The notes under the pieces: model-generated
Seen by the model: only the letters and a program-made list of their open reading frames with translations
Databases searched by the model: none
Told to the model about the DNA's origin: nothing
Made by a program: the position numbers and the translations under genes
NCBI GenBank assembly: GCA_024734495.1
Contig: JALMQS010000681.1
Coordinates: 6,853,542-6,917,541, forward strand
DNA: 64,000 nt
Reading direction: 5' to 3'
From: Forficula auricularia
Lineage: Eukaryota > Arthropoda > Insecta > Dermaptera > Forficulidae
In this document: positions 1-11,555 of the stretch, in pieces
Position numbering within the stretch: the stretch's first letter is position 1
Layout: every line of letters begins with the position of its first letter

Positions 1-84
1 ACGACAATACAATATTTTTATAAGCTTATCTCATTATCCTGATTAGGATCGCCAGGATTATTTTATTATATTAATCTCAAAATA

Positions 85-111
85 GTTGGCGCACAAACTC
101 GGTGCGCCAAC
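85..111. other. GC-rich perfect hairpin
   Basis: Nine-base arms GTTGGCGCA and TGCGCCAAC enclose a nine-base loop, in sequence that is otherwise about 75% AT. A second small palindrome (CTCTGGGCCAGAG) follows at about 119-131. Such hairpins are common at ends of rolling-circle or foldback elements, but no element boundary is visible here, so its role is unknown. Confidence 0.5.
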
Positions 112-186
112 AACGCCCTCTGGGCCAGAGCCGTGTGACATGTACCTACATATTAAAGACGGTTTTATAGCAAATCGAACTAAAAA

Positions 187-681
187 GTGAAAAATAAAAT
201 ATAGTTTAAAAAAACTAAAAAAACACGCTTTAATAGCAAATCGAACTAAAAATCAGAAAATAACTTTTAATTTATATTTTATTCAACTGTTATAAAAAGT
301 ATACTACCTCAATATGTTTCAATAATTTTCAAAAATTCTAAAATAAAAATAAAGTTATGAAAAGAAAATTAATTTCATTGTAAAAAAGCGTGGGGTGCTT
401 TTTATCATATTTTTATACTAACTCTACGTTTACAAATAACTATTAATTATATATTTACAACAATCAATATCGAGCACCCCAAGTATTTTTACAATGAAAT
501 TAATTTTCTTTTCATAACTTTATTTTTATTTTAGAATTATTGAAAATTATTGAAACAAATTGAGGTAGTATACTTTTTATAACAGTTGAATAAAATATAA
601 ATTAAAAGTTATTTTCTGATTTTTAGTTCGATTTGCTATTATAGCGTGTTTTTTTAGTTTTTTTAAACTTTATTTTTTCAC
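187..681. repeat. Foldback (long inverted repeat) element
   Basis: Two arms of roughly 200 bp are inverted copies of each other around a 60-70 bp centre (about 405-465). The left arm starts GTGAAAAATAAAATATAG and the right arm ends with its complement at 661-681. Both arms contain GCAAATCGAACTAAAAATC or its complement and GAGGTAGTATACTTTTTATA or a one-base variant. No transposase is encoded; it is a non-autonomous hairpin element, type unknown. A further copy of the sub-motif TAGCAAATCGAACTAAAAA lies just outside the left arm at about 168. Confidence 0.8.
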
Positions 682-2826
682 AGAATGTTTTGAGTGAGAT
701 AAATATCGTCGCCTTAGAGACTAAACCTGCTAACTCACAACAAGGAAATTTTACAGAACAGAGAATGACCAAACAAAATTTAATATTGTTGTTATGGAAA
801 AAACTATTTTTCACATTTTTTTCTACAACTTACGATCATAGTTTTAAGTAGCAGTTTTACTTGGACGATGCTGCAAGTCTTTTTCTTTCGAACGCTATTA
901 ATATGTCATATATGATAAAAAATGGAGTTAGCAGCTTTACACTCTAAGCCGACGATATATATTACTTTATATTTTATTTACAACAAAGCAGGCCTTCCTA
1001 AAAACATTCATAAAAAATTTACAGAAGTCTATGATAAAGACGCCAAAATCTGCTTTAAATTTAGTTAACAGCGCTCCTAGTGTTATTGCTAAAAATTAAA
1101 GACTGCTTTGCTGGTTGTAGAAAAACAGGGGATGTAAGATTTTTGCTATTTTTCGTTATTTTAATTATTATTGTTATTATTATTTTGTTTTCGAAATAAG
1201 TTCATTTAATGCTCAATCTATATTTTAGGGAAAAAAATTAAATCAAAGCTGTAAAAAAAAAATTAAATATAATTTTTTGTTGAACCTTAAGGAAAATACA
1301 AAATACAAAAATAGAAATATTTGACAAATTTGACCCGACTTGCTATTTCCCTTGAGGTTAATACTTTCTCTGTAATTTCAAACGCATATCAGGTAGTTCA
1401 GATTAGTATTTAATGACCAGTTGATGGGCGACAGAGATGACATGTCATTCAATGATGGTTAGTAATCAATGTAAATAAAATTGACCTCTCTTCCATCTAG
1501 GTTGACATATACGCAAAGAGAGAAATGCATTTGACATAAATAAATAAATAAATAAAACATGGAGTGAGATTAAAACAGAAGCGGTCACTCAACATCAGGC
1601 ATTTAAAGATCTCTTTATATTTCGTTTATTTCATCTTCTATTTCAATAAAATTTTAAATTATTTATTTTATTATTATTTGTTTGTATAATATAAAACATC
1701 TCAAACTCATTTATTAATGGAGGTAAAATTTAGCAAAAGGTAAATAAAGATTTTTTTTTAAAGGAGCGCAATTTTATATATTAATTATTCTTTTTTTAAT
1801 CATTACTTTCGAAATATGTAATTGTATTTTAGAGATAAATTTTCTAATTTAAATTAATTGGAAAACAACTGAAAAACATTCCACACGACTTTCATTTATT
1901 CCTCTCAATGTAAGCCAGAGAGATAGGCACCCAAATTTTATGATTTAAAGGTAGTTCTTTAACAAATGCAAAAATTTAAGAAATCTTCGAAACTTGGAAT
2001 ATAAGTCATTAAAATCACAATAAACACACTGTTAAAATTTGAAGACGATTTACCACACCAAAAATGAAATAATTGCAATTAAAAATGGAATTTTGTGCAT
2101 ATGGTAGTTTGGGAAAGGGTGGGAAAATGATCATTATTTTATTTTTTTTTTTCATTGAAGGACTTTCACCATCTTGGTGAAAAATTAATATTTGTTAGAA
2201 TAATATAATATACGGAGTAACTTAAAAAAAAAATTGAAATTATTTACCTCGTAGTTTTGATAAAAAATAAAAAAAAAACATATTTGGGCGATTATTTGTA
2301 GTGGAGGGGATATAAGATCAATCGCTTGGAAACGATCCATTCATAAAGAGGATATAGCAGTGTGAGAAGTACAGTCACGTTAAAAAACATAACCTAAAAT
2401 TTTAGTACCATTCATATGTATTGAGTGGTTACGAGGCTAAAACTTTTTGTGTAGATTGTCCCTAAATAACTTTTTATTAATATCTTTTTGAGGGTTCTCT
2501 TCAAAAATAAAAAGTGACCCAATTATTAGGTGTGTCTGAAAATTTTAGTTTGTAAACTAAACTGCATATGTATTCTAATAATACATATTTCGAAAATTGT
2601 ATTTTGAAATTTTAGTCGAATAATTATTTTGGGGAGGATCCAATTTTTTATACGGTTGAAAATAAAAAAAATATAATTTTTTATCATCAGGTATCTCTGT
2701 AAAGAAGTAGAATTAGTATAATTTTTTTTATTTAATTGATTTTAAAATAACTCTGTGAACCATTTTTGATGATTTTTGTACCTGTAGCCATTTAGAAATA
2801 CTAGTAACTTACCTTAAATAATAATA
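682..2826. other. AT-rich noncoding stretch
   Basis: No supported gene, RNA or element boundary. It holds homopolymer runs, short (TAAA)n at about 1539-1556 and many stop codons in all frames. A strong splice-donor match lies near 2811-2816 on the minus strand, but the upstream side runs into the N gap, so no exon can be proposed. Sequence at about 2540-2640 resembles 54930-55030. Confidence 0.5.
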
Positions 2827-2836
2827 NNNNNNNNNN
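2827..2836. other. Assembly gap (10 N)
   Basis: Ten consecutive N characters. The true gap size is not necessarily ten bases; features crossing it should not be trusted. Confidence 0.99.
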
Positions 2837-5265
2837 TTCTCATATATAGATTCAATTTATTTTTTGGTTTCCTTCATTTTTTAAATCTGAAGTTCTAAAG
2901 TTAGAAAACTCTAAAATCTAATCAGTTCTATGGATATTCAAACAATTTTAAGAGAAACATTCTACGGCTTCTTAAATATACGAGCCAAACCGGAAATAAA
3001 AAAAAAAATTAAATCCAAAATCCTTAATAAAAAAAAATTGCCATTTTAATTATACAATTTATCTATTTTGATTAGATAATGTAAAAATTTTAAATAATAT
3101 TAATTAAATTAAATAATTAATAATTAATAAATAATAATAATTAATAAATTAAATAAATTAAATAATCCTCAACTTTAAAAACTAAAGATAGTAATTTTTA
3201 TACTCATTTTGATTTTCAATATTTAATATAATAAAGAAAATAATGGAGTTATACAATTATAATAGCCACCATTTATGGAGTGTGATTTTTTAAGGTAGAT
3301 AAAATTTTTGCCCGTATTTATAAACTCTAATATTTTTCAAAAAACGTAAGGATCTTCTTTTCTGACGTGGGTTCCCCGACAGCAGACGTTTGAATTTTTA
3401 AACTAGGAAGTCCATTTATACTTGAATGATTTTGAAATAGAAACATTTTAAAAACAGAAGTAGAAATTTCTACGATCTTATTTTGATCTCAATATATTCA
3501 TACTTGGAAATGAAAATGTGTTTCTTAGAACAAAGAATCAGAAAAATAAATAAAATAATTCAGTGAATACAATACTCTGACCGCCCTGCGTGCTTCTTCC
3601 ACCAAGGTACACAATGACTATAATATACATTTAAATAATTAATGTACTCAAATATCCCTGCAAAAGAGGAGAGATAAAAGTCTATTAATTCTCCTAAAAA
3701 TCTTTGATCTTACAGTATATATTGCAATTTTTTCCTAATATAAAATTATAGCATAAAATGTCGTTATTGCTAAATACGACCAAGAGTAATGGCTTTTTAA
3801 GTTGTTTCATACTCCTTCGCTTATAACGATTAGTAATGACACACTTGAATCATTTTATTTCATTCTATTTTACTCAATTTCTTCTTTCTTCATCGTCGAA
3901 GCCTCGAGATTGTCATTTCATCAAAGAACAGACACCAAAACGAATTGCAGCAAATTGGTATTAAGTCTCAGTGGGTTGGCATTAGCATTAGTTCCGAATT
4001 AATATCTAAATATATTAGAAGAATTAACAGTTTCTTATTTCAGAAGTTTTATCTGGTCGATTATCAATTATTACGAAGTATTTCTCCAGGAGGCCACAGA
4101 CTTGGAAAACCTGGAATTATCAGGGAATTGAATGCAACCTAGAAATATCAGGGAATTTAAATGTAATATATTTTAAAGAAATTTCAAATAATTTTTTTAA
4201 ATATCCCACATTTTTTTCAGTCGTGAAACTTATCATCAAGTATTTCAACTTTAACTCGTATATTTTTCATATAGAATCTCCAATAGTAAGGGGCGAATAA
4301 TTAATTTTATTAATTATTAATTTTTCATTTTTTTAACTTTACTGCCATGATAATTTCCATATTTAACTACTATTTATCGTTGAGATATCGGCCATTAAAT
4401 GAAAAGTAACCATTAGTTTTTTACTATCGATATCTAACGTACTACTAATGATCGTACAGTAAAAAAAAAGGCTTACTGTGCCATCATTAGTTTAAGAGAT
4501 AAAATTTTGTACGCTTAAAAAAATGAGAGAAAATTTTTTTGAAGCTCAAATTGAAAAAGTACGAAAAAATGACTTTAATAAAAATTTAAAATACGTATCT
4601 CGATCATACAAATAAAATATTCAAATCATGGAAAAGTATAATAAATTTCCTGGAAAACCTGGGATTATCAGGGAAATTTGAAATAATTTTTCTATAACAG
4701 TGTTTCCAAACACTGCTACTATCGGAAAAATACTTATTTAATATTGTAGATAATTAATATTATTTAGTATATAAAAAAAATTATTTAGAAATAACCATCT
4801 GAAATATTTCATTTATAATATTTTATAAATATTATAGACGAAAATTAGAGCCGCTATATAACAGTGAAGCAGAACATTTTTCCCGAAGGGTTTACCGCGA
4901 TTGAAATTAGGTGTACATCGTCTTTGGAATTATGTGGAATTATTTTGGAATTCATTAGATAATGCCTCTTCATCTATTGCCTTCTACTTGGAAATGAAAG
5001 TGTAAGTGGAAGTAGGTGTACACAATATTAGGTCGCGGTTCACACCTCGATTTTCCCATACGAATCTGTTTGTATACTTTTTTATTTGTTAGCTAACACC
5101 TCTAGCGGTTTCCAATCGATATTAGGGTGTAATTATTAATTCTATATGTATATCTCGAAGAGATGTCACGGCTATAATGATTTTCCATAATATTCTTAGA
5201 CCCCGAACTTTAGTGGGAATCCACGAAATATAGAGATTTCAACATTACCATATATAATCTAAAGT
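2837..5265. other. AT-rich noncoding stretch with short dispersed repeats
   Basis: No supported gene. A degenerate motif AAAACCTGGAATTATCAGGG appears near 4107 and again, with one change, near 4652, in direct orientation about 545 bp apart. Shorter partial copies of its end lie at about 4149. This is probably a relic of a dispersed repeat. The short ORFs at 3802-4142 have no coding character. Confidence 0.4.
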
Positions 5266-5937
5266 AAAGAAAATTTTGAAATTTTTTTTAGAATCTTTTG
5301 AAAATTTAAAATAAATAATACTAGGTAGAATTCACAAAAATAAAAGATAAGATGCTTATTTAGCACGACTCTATATATATTCCGGGGTATAAGCCCAACT
5401 TCAGGAGTTAACAGAGGAAAGTTTCCTAAACAAGCATCTTATTATAGGGATCATCCGTGGCTTAGTAACTATATTATGTAAACAAAATCTACTGGGATTC
5501 ATTTAAAATGGCCCTTTTCTTTTTTCATTGTATTAAATTTAAGATGCTATACTTCTTTTGGATTGTTAGAAGTAACTTTGTAATAAATTGTATATATTTT
5601 TTTCTGACTAATAAAACATCCTCTTGAACTAAAAAAAAAAATCCGTAGCTTAGTTGGTAAAGGCGCTCTTCGGCTAAAGGAGAGAGATACGGGTTCGAAT
5701 TCCGTCGATTTTCAATTTACTTTTTCTTTTCAAAAAATAATAAAATAATTTTTTAAAGATTCTATGTAGAATTAACATAAGAAATTATTGATTACATTAT
5801 TTAACTTTCGCGGATCAAATTGCTTGAAGCATATTATCTTTTATTTTTGTGAAACCTACCTAGTATTTTATATTTAAAATTTTAAAAAGTTTCTAAAATT
5901 TTTTTCAAAATTTTCTTTACTTTATTTAAAATGTTTC
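5266..5937. repeat. Foldback element with internal tRNA-like sequence
   Basis: The left arm (about 5266-5363) and right arm (about 5842-5937) are imperfect inverted copies of about 95 bp. They share AAAGTAAAGAAAATTTTGAA at the outside and the block CTAGGTAGGTTTCACAAAA (CTAGGTAGAATTCACAAAA on the left). The GGTAGGTTTCAC block recurs at the ends of the foldback at 48575-48781, so the two may belong to related families. A tRNA-like sequence sits between the arms. Confidence 0.7.
5639..5712 (+). tRNA. Degenerate tRNA-like sequence (pseudo-tRNA or SINE head)
   Basis: The internal promoter boxes are recognisable: box A TAGCTTAGTTGG and box B GGTTCGAATTCC. The T stem (ACGGG/TCCGT) and anticodon stem (CTCTT/AGGAG) pair well, and the acceptor stem pairs at 5 of 7 positions. 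Taken as a tRNA, the loop would present GCT (Ser), but position 33 is G instead of U. The sequence is preceded by a run of A and sits inside a foldback element. Two acceptor mismatches and the abnormal loop argue for a pseudogene or retroposed tRNA and against a working tRNA. Confidence 0.5.
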
Positions 5938-6789
5938 TTCAAGAACCCACACCATTTTCCTTTAACTTCTCCAGCCCGAATACATTTTGATAAGCTCTCC
6001 TCAAAAGCCAGGTGCATTCGGGCCTAAGACCCGGGATACATCTGATTTCATAATAAGAGAGAGATTGATTTTAACAATTATTCCAAACATGTTTATTTAT
6101 TTATTTTTTTCATTTTTGGTATGAATTATTATTTTTAACTCTTTCGAAAAATTCGAGAGGGATTAATTTTCTAAAGGTCAGGTCATTCTTTTTTTGGGAT
6201 ATAAGCTGTTCTATTATCATCCGCCGAATTCCATTCTCAACTCTCTATTCTCTGTTTATAGAAGATGATAATTGAAACTGTGCAGCGGCTACTGATTAAA
6301 CAAACAATGCATTGCACATTGAAAAATGAAATCTAAATTATAGTAATTCCGCTGGAGTTTTTATTTCTTTGGCTTCTTTTTTAAAACTCCATTCTGTTAC
6401 AATTACAATCCACTGATTAGAGTGCATGAAGCAGCAATTCAAAGCGCAAATGATGAAACCAGCACAAGAACCGATTTGGCTGCGAGTTGGGACATGCCTA
6501 ATGAAACAGAACTTCTTTCTAGGTCATTTTCCGCGAAAGTACTTAATTGCCATTTATTGTTTTACTTATTTCAAGTTAATCTCAACAAAATTCTATTGAA
6601 ACTATTATGAAATTGATTAAATCTTCTTTGAGATGTTTTTAGAATGGCTAATTTCAAAATCATTATGTTGAGAAAAATATAAATAAACTGGTGTGTGTCT
6701 GAACTACTACTCTTGCACTTACGACCACCCCTTCTTTGAAATCACCATACCAATTTTCCTCTTAAATTTGTGGAATTCACAACTACAAA

Positions 6790-6934
6790 ACTAAAATAAA
6801 ACTAAAGTGAGTTTTGATTTCGATATATTTCGGGTTGTCAGCCCATCGTCTTGACGATGAGTTAGAAAACGTGACGATGGTCTGACAACCCGAAATATAT
6901 CGAAATCAAAACTCACTTTAGTTTTATTTTATTT
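6790..6934. repeat. Foldback with paired Penelope-type terminal motifs
   Basis: Arms of about 60 bp, nearly perfect inverted copies, surround a 20-base centre (about 6851-6872). Each arm carries the motif ending CAACCCGAAATATATCGAAA reading away from the centre. This matches the 3' half of the hammerhead-like sequence at 48661-48701 (GAAA followed by a palindromic ATATAT). The CUGANGA half is damaged in both arms here (GTGACGA and AGACGAT), so neither copy should cleave. Confidence 0.7.
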
Positions 6935-7099
6935 TATGTGAAACCCACTTTTCAATTTTACCTAATTTTTTCATTATTAAAAAAATGTTTCACCTTGAAT
7001 CAACACCTTTCTCCTTAAAAGTTATTGCTAAAAGGATGATCTAATAGACCAATTTGCAATAGAAATGTTCTTTTCAGCCAATACGTAAAATTAATTAGC

Positions 7100-7256
7100 A
7101 AAATGAGTGGAAATTTTGAGGTGTTTCGGAATTTGATGTGTAGTAATTCTAGGATTGAATAAAAAGAAATTCAATTTGTGTGTGTTTTGAATTTCTTTTT
7201 ATTCAATCCTACAATTACTACATACCCGAAACATCATAAAATTTTCACTCATTATG
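7100..7256. repeat. Small foldback element
   Basis: Arms of about 72 bp flank a 12-base loop. The inner 20 bases include AGGATTGAATAAAAAGAAAT and its perfect complement, and the outer ends ATGAGTGGAAATTTT / AAAATTTTCACTCAT are near-complementary. It has no ORF. It lies immediately upstream of the hammerhead-bearing foldback at 7265-7452. Confidence 0.8.
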
Positions 7257-7264
7257 TTATATTA

Positions 7265-7452
7265 AAGGAGACAATAAAAGAGTTTGTCTTCTGCTGGAAA
7301 AATAAATTTTTCACAGGAATTGATCAATTTCTGTGAGTAAATTGTAATAGGCTGATGAGGAGGGCAAAGCCCTCAAAATTATAGTTTCGTTATAAATAAA
7401 TTTAAAAAATTATTTTTCCAGCAGAAGACACCCTCTTTTATTGTCTACTTTA
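7265..7452 (+). repeat. Foldback enclosing a degenerate hammerhead
   Basis: Inverted arms of about 47 bp contain TCTTCTGCTGGAAAAATAAA or its complement and flank a hammerhead-like core at 7352-7388. That core has CTGATGA, a perfect six-pair stem II GAGGGC AAA GCCCTC, then AAAA where GAAA is required. The G12 position is therefore lost and self-cleavage is not expected. The arm sequence recurs at 7950-8000, 43209-43425 and 48870-48940, defining one family. Confidence 0.7.
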
Positions 7453-7880
7453 ATTCATAAAAATTCTCCTACTCTCGGCAAATAGAAACTTTAAAATTAA
7501 TTCAATATGTTATAAATCAACTGACATCAACCTGATTTAACATCTTTAATTAGATATCAGCAATGAAAATAGCTGAACGGCTAGGGAATTCATCACTTAC
7601 CAAAATTTGATCGGTATATCTATCTATCTATCCCGAAATCCTCTTCAAAACAAATACATGCCTAGATTTTATTTTCTTTAATTTCTGAACTGGACAATGT
7701 CGAAAAAATATATGTAGAATAGGAACCCTTTTGAACGTTGTTGCAAATGACCCGAAATTCGGTACAACAGTTAGTATTTATAAGCTATAGTTTTGTTTGA
7801 AATTTCAATTTTCTCACTCAAACCGTTCGAAAATGAAAAATTCCAGATCTACTAAAATCTACAGATAGGTACTTTCACAC

Positions 7881-7935
7881 ATCAATTGTAATACACTGAT
7901 GAAGAGGGCAAAGCCTTCGAAACTTTAATCTCGTT
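7881..7935 (+). ncRNA. Hammerhead ribozyme motif (Penelope-type terminus)
   Basis: CTGATGA (7896-7902) is followed by stem II GAGGGC AAA GCCTTC (six pairs with one G-U), and then GAAAC (7919-7923). All invariant core residues CUGANGA and GAAA are present. The downstream TTTAAT/C corresponds to the short stem III and cleavage site but deviates from the ACTATAGT form seen in sister copies. The downstream flank (TTATAAATAAATTT, then the repeat at about 7950-8050) matches the family at 7265-7452 and 43209-43425. Minimal hammerheads of this kind are known in Penelope-like retroelements; activity here is inferred from sequence only. Confidence 0.5.
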
Positions 7936-8327
7936 ATAAATAAATTTAAAAATTTATTTTTCGAGCAAAAGACACTCTTTTATTGTCTCCTTTATTTTAT
8001 AAAAATTCTGCCCCTCTCGGCAAAAAGAAACTTTCGATTTAATTCATTATGTTATAGTAAATCAACGGAAGCATCAACGTTAAGTCACAGCAAGATCTAC
8101 TGTCAATCCACTACATATTGTAAAATTAATTATCTTCACTTACACACGCCCTTTGCTATCAGACTAATCATAAAGCCCCTCACAGTGTTTCAATCGAAAT
8201 AAAAATATACACATTTCAGAACATAGATACATTAGATTTTTTTAAATCGGACTAATTTTTTTGAGAAAAAATAAATACATAAAATTTTACTTAGAGAAAG
8301 TGGTGTAGGCTTTAGGTGAAACATGAT

Positions 8328-8406
8328 ATTAATTAATAAAGTAAAGGGTGTTCAGTTTCACAGTGAATTCAGTGTGAAACTACACACCCTTTACTTTATT
8401 AATTAA
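8328..8406. repeat. Small foldback element
   Basis: Arms of about 34 bp (TTAATTAATAAAGTAAAGGG and its complement) surround a GAATTC centre. One arm recurs at 26430-26465, directly beside a hammerhead candidate, suggesting both derive from the same Penelope-type terminal repeat. Upstream at about 8300 the block GTGGTGTAGGCTTTAGGTGA resembles blocks near 42995 and 49945. Confidence 0.7.
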
Positions 8407-9056
8407 ATACATAAAAGCTACCCCAATCTGAACTTAAAGGGATATAAGGAGTATGTCGATTTTTAACAAAAATATAGAATAAATAATAGAATTAAACGGC
8501 TATTTTATTTGGGTGGCATCCGAAATCCGAAATGTCAAAATTCCGACACCCAAAATCTCGACATCCAAAAATCCCGACATGTGTGTGTCAGCCTGGTTAC
8601 AAAATTAATGGATAGTAATTATATTTATTTATTAATTATTTTTTTGCAATAGCTGTCTAGGTCCCAAGTGCTTTTTTTAGCACCATTAGTGCCATCCGAG
8701 CATTTTCGGTCTTTTAATGTGTGGTTGATGTGAAAATAAAAAAAAAAGTCGTGAGCCTCATCCGGATAAGCTCACGTCGGAAGTAAAACTTATGTAGCCA
8801 TAGATTTTATTTGTAAAATTATATTACGGCCAAAAATGTTATCCCCTTAAAAAATCACACTCCATAAATACTGTCTATTATTAATAATAATTGGATAGGT
8901 CAATTATTTTATTGATATATTAAATATTGAAAATCAAAATTTATATAAAATTATGATCATTTTTAAAGTTTAGAATGGTTTAAATAGCGCTATATGAAAT
9001 TAATATTATTTAAAAATTTTAACTTAACACAAAAAATAAACGAATAACTATACTTT
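8407..9056. other. Noncoding stretch with short degenerate repeats
   Basis: At about 8515-8580 there are three to four degenerate copies of a unit like CCGACACCCAAAATCTC or CGACATCCAAAAATCCC. A seven-pair hairpin CGTGAGC...GCTCACG lies at about 8751-8776. No gene is supported. Confidence 0.4.
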
Positions 9057-9082
9057 ATGATTAATTGCAATTTTTTATTTTT

Positions 9083-9241
9083 TTATTTTTTTTTGGATTT
9101 AAATTTTTTCACTTCTGGTTTTTGGCCTTCGGTTAGAATATATTCAGTTCGTACCTCCATTTCGGGCTGGTTTTTAGACGGTTCGGTTTCTGTCAGTACA
9201 GAGAACATTACAATTATGAATAGGTTTTGGTTATGGTTCAT
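9083..9241 (-). CDS. Candidate short ORF with signal-peptide-like start (52 aa)
   Basis: An ATG at 9241-9239 opens a 52-codon frame ending in TAA at 9085-9083. The N-terminus MNHNQNLFIIVMFSVLTETE has a short hydrophobic core like a secretion signal. It is followed by a charged, proline- and glutamate-containing segment and a lysine-rich tail encoded by an A-rich tract. I recognise no family. It overlaps the antisense of a T-rich stretch, so the lysine tail could simply reflect base composition. It could be an exon or a chance ORF; chance is the likelier explanation without transcript support. Confidence 0.2.
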   Translation of the reverse strand: MNHNQNLFIIVMFSVLTETEPSKNQPEMEVRTEYILTEGQKPEVKKFKSKKK

Positions 9242-9312
9242 TTTTTACAAAAAATCAATTGTTTTTATTCTCCGATTTATATATATTAGGTAATTGTATC
9301 GTTTACTTTCAG

Positions 9313-9426
9313 CTAAATTAAGTACTTATTATAATCTCGGAGATAAAAGTTGTAAAAAACTCAAGACCTCGGTAGTGGAATGGAATACTTCGGCATATAA
9401 TAATGATATAATAAATATAACTGATG
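9313..9426 (+). CDS. Candidate internal exon A
   Basis: A 114-base open segment lies between a good acceptor (GTTTACTTTCAG, AG at 9311-9312) and a strong donor (G|GTAAGT, GT at 9427). Read with a two-base lead, it encodes a continuous peptide containing LSTYYNLGDKSCKKLKT and EWNTSAYNNDIINITD, and it leaves one base (phase 1). The next candidate exon at 9756 begins with two bases, so the junction codon would be GGT (Gly). I recognise no domain. The evidence is splice signals, phase agreement and an open frame in AT-rich DNA. A chance arrangement cannot be excluded. Confidence 0.35.
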
Positions 9427-9755
9427 GTAAGTTAGAATTTCAGTTTATCAGTTCAATTATAATTTTGAAATATTCATAAATGCAAAAAAGGAAAAAGTAA
9501 CTAATTCTAGCTATGCGTAAAAGGTAGAAACGTGACTTCTTTTTTTTATCCTTTTCATTTTCCTCTTTCTTACGACATTTTTATTCTATTTTTGGTGGAA
9601 TTTTAAATGTTGGATAATAAATTGAAATTATACCTAAGCGATATAAATTGCATTTTCATTTCAACTGTTATATATTATATATGTGTATGTACATGTATAT
9701 ATATCTGGAGTGAATTAGTATTAGTTTGAAACAGGTTGAGAGCATTTCATTTTAG

Positions 9756-9889
9756 GTGGTCTACGCGATTGGCTCCATGTAAGCGAGAGCGATGACTTCA
9801 AGTTCCGCCCTGGTACTGTACCAGAGGAAAAGGGGTCAAGTCGATTTATTAATCTTATTTTCATTTCACCAGCCTCCTCGTCGCTACAG
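9756..9889 (+). CDS. Candidate exon B (continues exon A)
   Basis: An acceptor (CATTTCATTTTAG, AG at 9754-9755) precedes an open frame containing GLRDWLHVSESDDFKFRPGT and VPEEKGSSRF. The frame stays open to 10126, but the last part lies inside the hAT-type insertion that begins at 10030, so the native end must be earlier; CAG|GTGGCC at 9887-9892 is the most plausible donor, and it is weak. GC content is clearly higher than in the flanks. Phase agrees with exon A across a 329-base intron. The minus strand of this interval is also open (9721-10023), so strand assignment rests on the splice signals. No family is recognised. Confidence 0.35.
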
Positions 9890-10029
9890 GTGGCCAACTC
9901 ACCTACCAATGTTTTATTCTTTCTCTTTCTTTTTTTTCTGACACACGCTCTTTGTTTTACCGAAACACCGTGTATTAATCGACTAAAAGTTAAATATAAA
10001 AGGAAATCACATGAAGTTGTCATCTACTA

Positions 10030-11555
10030 CAGTGTTTTGCAACCTTTTGTAGAGCGAGGAACCCTAGAGCACTTATATTTATTTCTGAGGAACCCCCTAG
10101 CACTAAAATATGAGAAAAGTATTTAATTTTTCGTCAAAATATCAACATAAAGCTACTTTTATAGCTTCCAAATATAACATACCGCCGGCGAAAACGGTGT
10201 TGCCACATTTTAAAAATTTGCTAGATTTTGGGGAAATTGGGTACAAAAAACGTGCATTTTAACCTATCATTTTTATTTTTAACCGACTTCAAAAAAAGGA
10301 GAAGATTCTCTATTCGACTAATTTTTTTTTTTTTTTTTTTGGTGCCTATGTTACCTCATATCTCCGCCAATTGTGAACCGATTTTGAAATTTTTTTGCAT
10401 TGGGTCCAGTCTCCGTTCCTATTGGTCCCAATTTTTTCGTAGGTATTAGACCTTTTTTGTTATGTTTGTTCAGGACTAACTTCTTTGTTTATAAACCGAT
10501 TTCGATGATTCTTTTTTTATTGGAAAGGGGGTATCTTAGGGCTGGTGCAATATAAAAATAAAACCCACTTCAAAAAAATTAAATGCAACAAATAAAATTC
10601 ACTAAAAGGTATAAAATAATTATTATCTTATTTAGTTACAACTAAACGACTAAATATTAACATGAAGTTAGTTTTTGAAGTCGGTGCCAAACATATACCT
10701 TTTATGAATCGCACTCGACGGATCTTACTTAGTACGTTTGGTGGGTGTGCTCGCTTATAGGTATAGTTTGTTTGGCACCGACTTCAAAAAGTAATTTCAT
10801 GTTAATATTTCGTCGTTTAGTTGTAACTAAATAAGATAATAATTATTTTATACCTTTTAGTGAATTTTATTTGTTGCATTTAATTTTTTTGAAGTCGGTT
10901 TTATTTTTTTCTTAAAAATTTTTCATGAATAATATTAAGTATTATTAAATTTTTTTGGTAATCTCATTGATACCCATACACCACTTTCGGATTCGACAGG
11001 TTTTTTTTACATATTCAAAGTATACCTACTCATAAATAATATTCTCATCTATTTGAAAAGCAATATTATTTCAAACGTCATTAATAACAAAATAATAATA
11101 AAACGATTTAAATTATGTTTCTTCCAGAACTTAAGTGACTTGATTTAAATTTTTCGTTAAATTGAAGGGTTGGTTTTGTCACAAATATAATTAAACAATA
11201 ATTTTAATAACTATTTGTATTATTTAATTGATAATTATACAGTTTCGGTCACCACTGGTTAAATTATGTTTTCATTTTGTTACTAATGTAACGTAATCGT
11301 TGTATTATATGAAAGTTAAGGAACAAAAATTGTATCACTGAGACAATAATATGTAGTAATGTTCTCCGCATTCTTAAGTATCAATGGTTTTATTTTAGTA
11401 TAAGGTTATACTTAGACTCTAAATTTAGTATTTTTTCATTACATGGCAAATTTTTTGAGGCGTGATACTACTATTTTTGTTATTCTATTTTCACTTTTAT
11501 TGATCTCCCTTTGTGGAACCATGGGGTTCCGCGGAAGCCAGATTGAGAAACACTG
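10030..11555. mobile_element. Non-autonomous hAT-type transposon with a nested insertion
   Basis: The left end reads CAGTGTTTTGCAACCTTTTG and the right end, reversed, reads CAGTGTTTCTCAATC; CAGTG...CACTG termini are typical of hAT elements. The flanking eight bases are ATCTACTA (10022-10029) and AGCTAGTA (11556-11563), 6 of 8 identical, consistent with an old 8-bp target-site duplication. Subterminal matches GAGGAACCC (left) and GGGGTTCC (right) add support. No transposase remains. An unrelated element with AACCGACTTC ends (10281-10900) is nested inside. Confidence 0.65.
10281..10900 (+). mobile_element. AACCGACTTC-ended element, copy 1
   Basis: It starts AACCGACTTCAAAAAAAGG and ends with the complement TTTTTTTGAAGTCGGTT. 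The right half (10566-10900) is itself a foldback with about 140-bp arms sharing TTAAATGCAACAAATAAAAT and AACATGAA blocks. The left half is single-copy within the element. A second copy in inverse orientation lies at 37777-38458. No ORF with transposase features is visible. Repeats with this terminal sequence are, from general knowledge, widespread in arthropod genomes; I do not assign a superfamily. Confidence 0.75.

Noticed and set aside
9721..10023. 100-codon minus-strand ORF
   Set aside because: Antisense to the candidate exon B; its lysine/arginine-rich part comes from a pyrimidine-rich plus strand and it has no matching splice structure, although a GTGAGT donor exists near 9896-9901.
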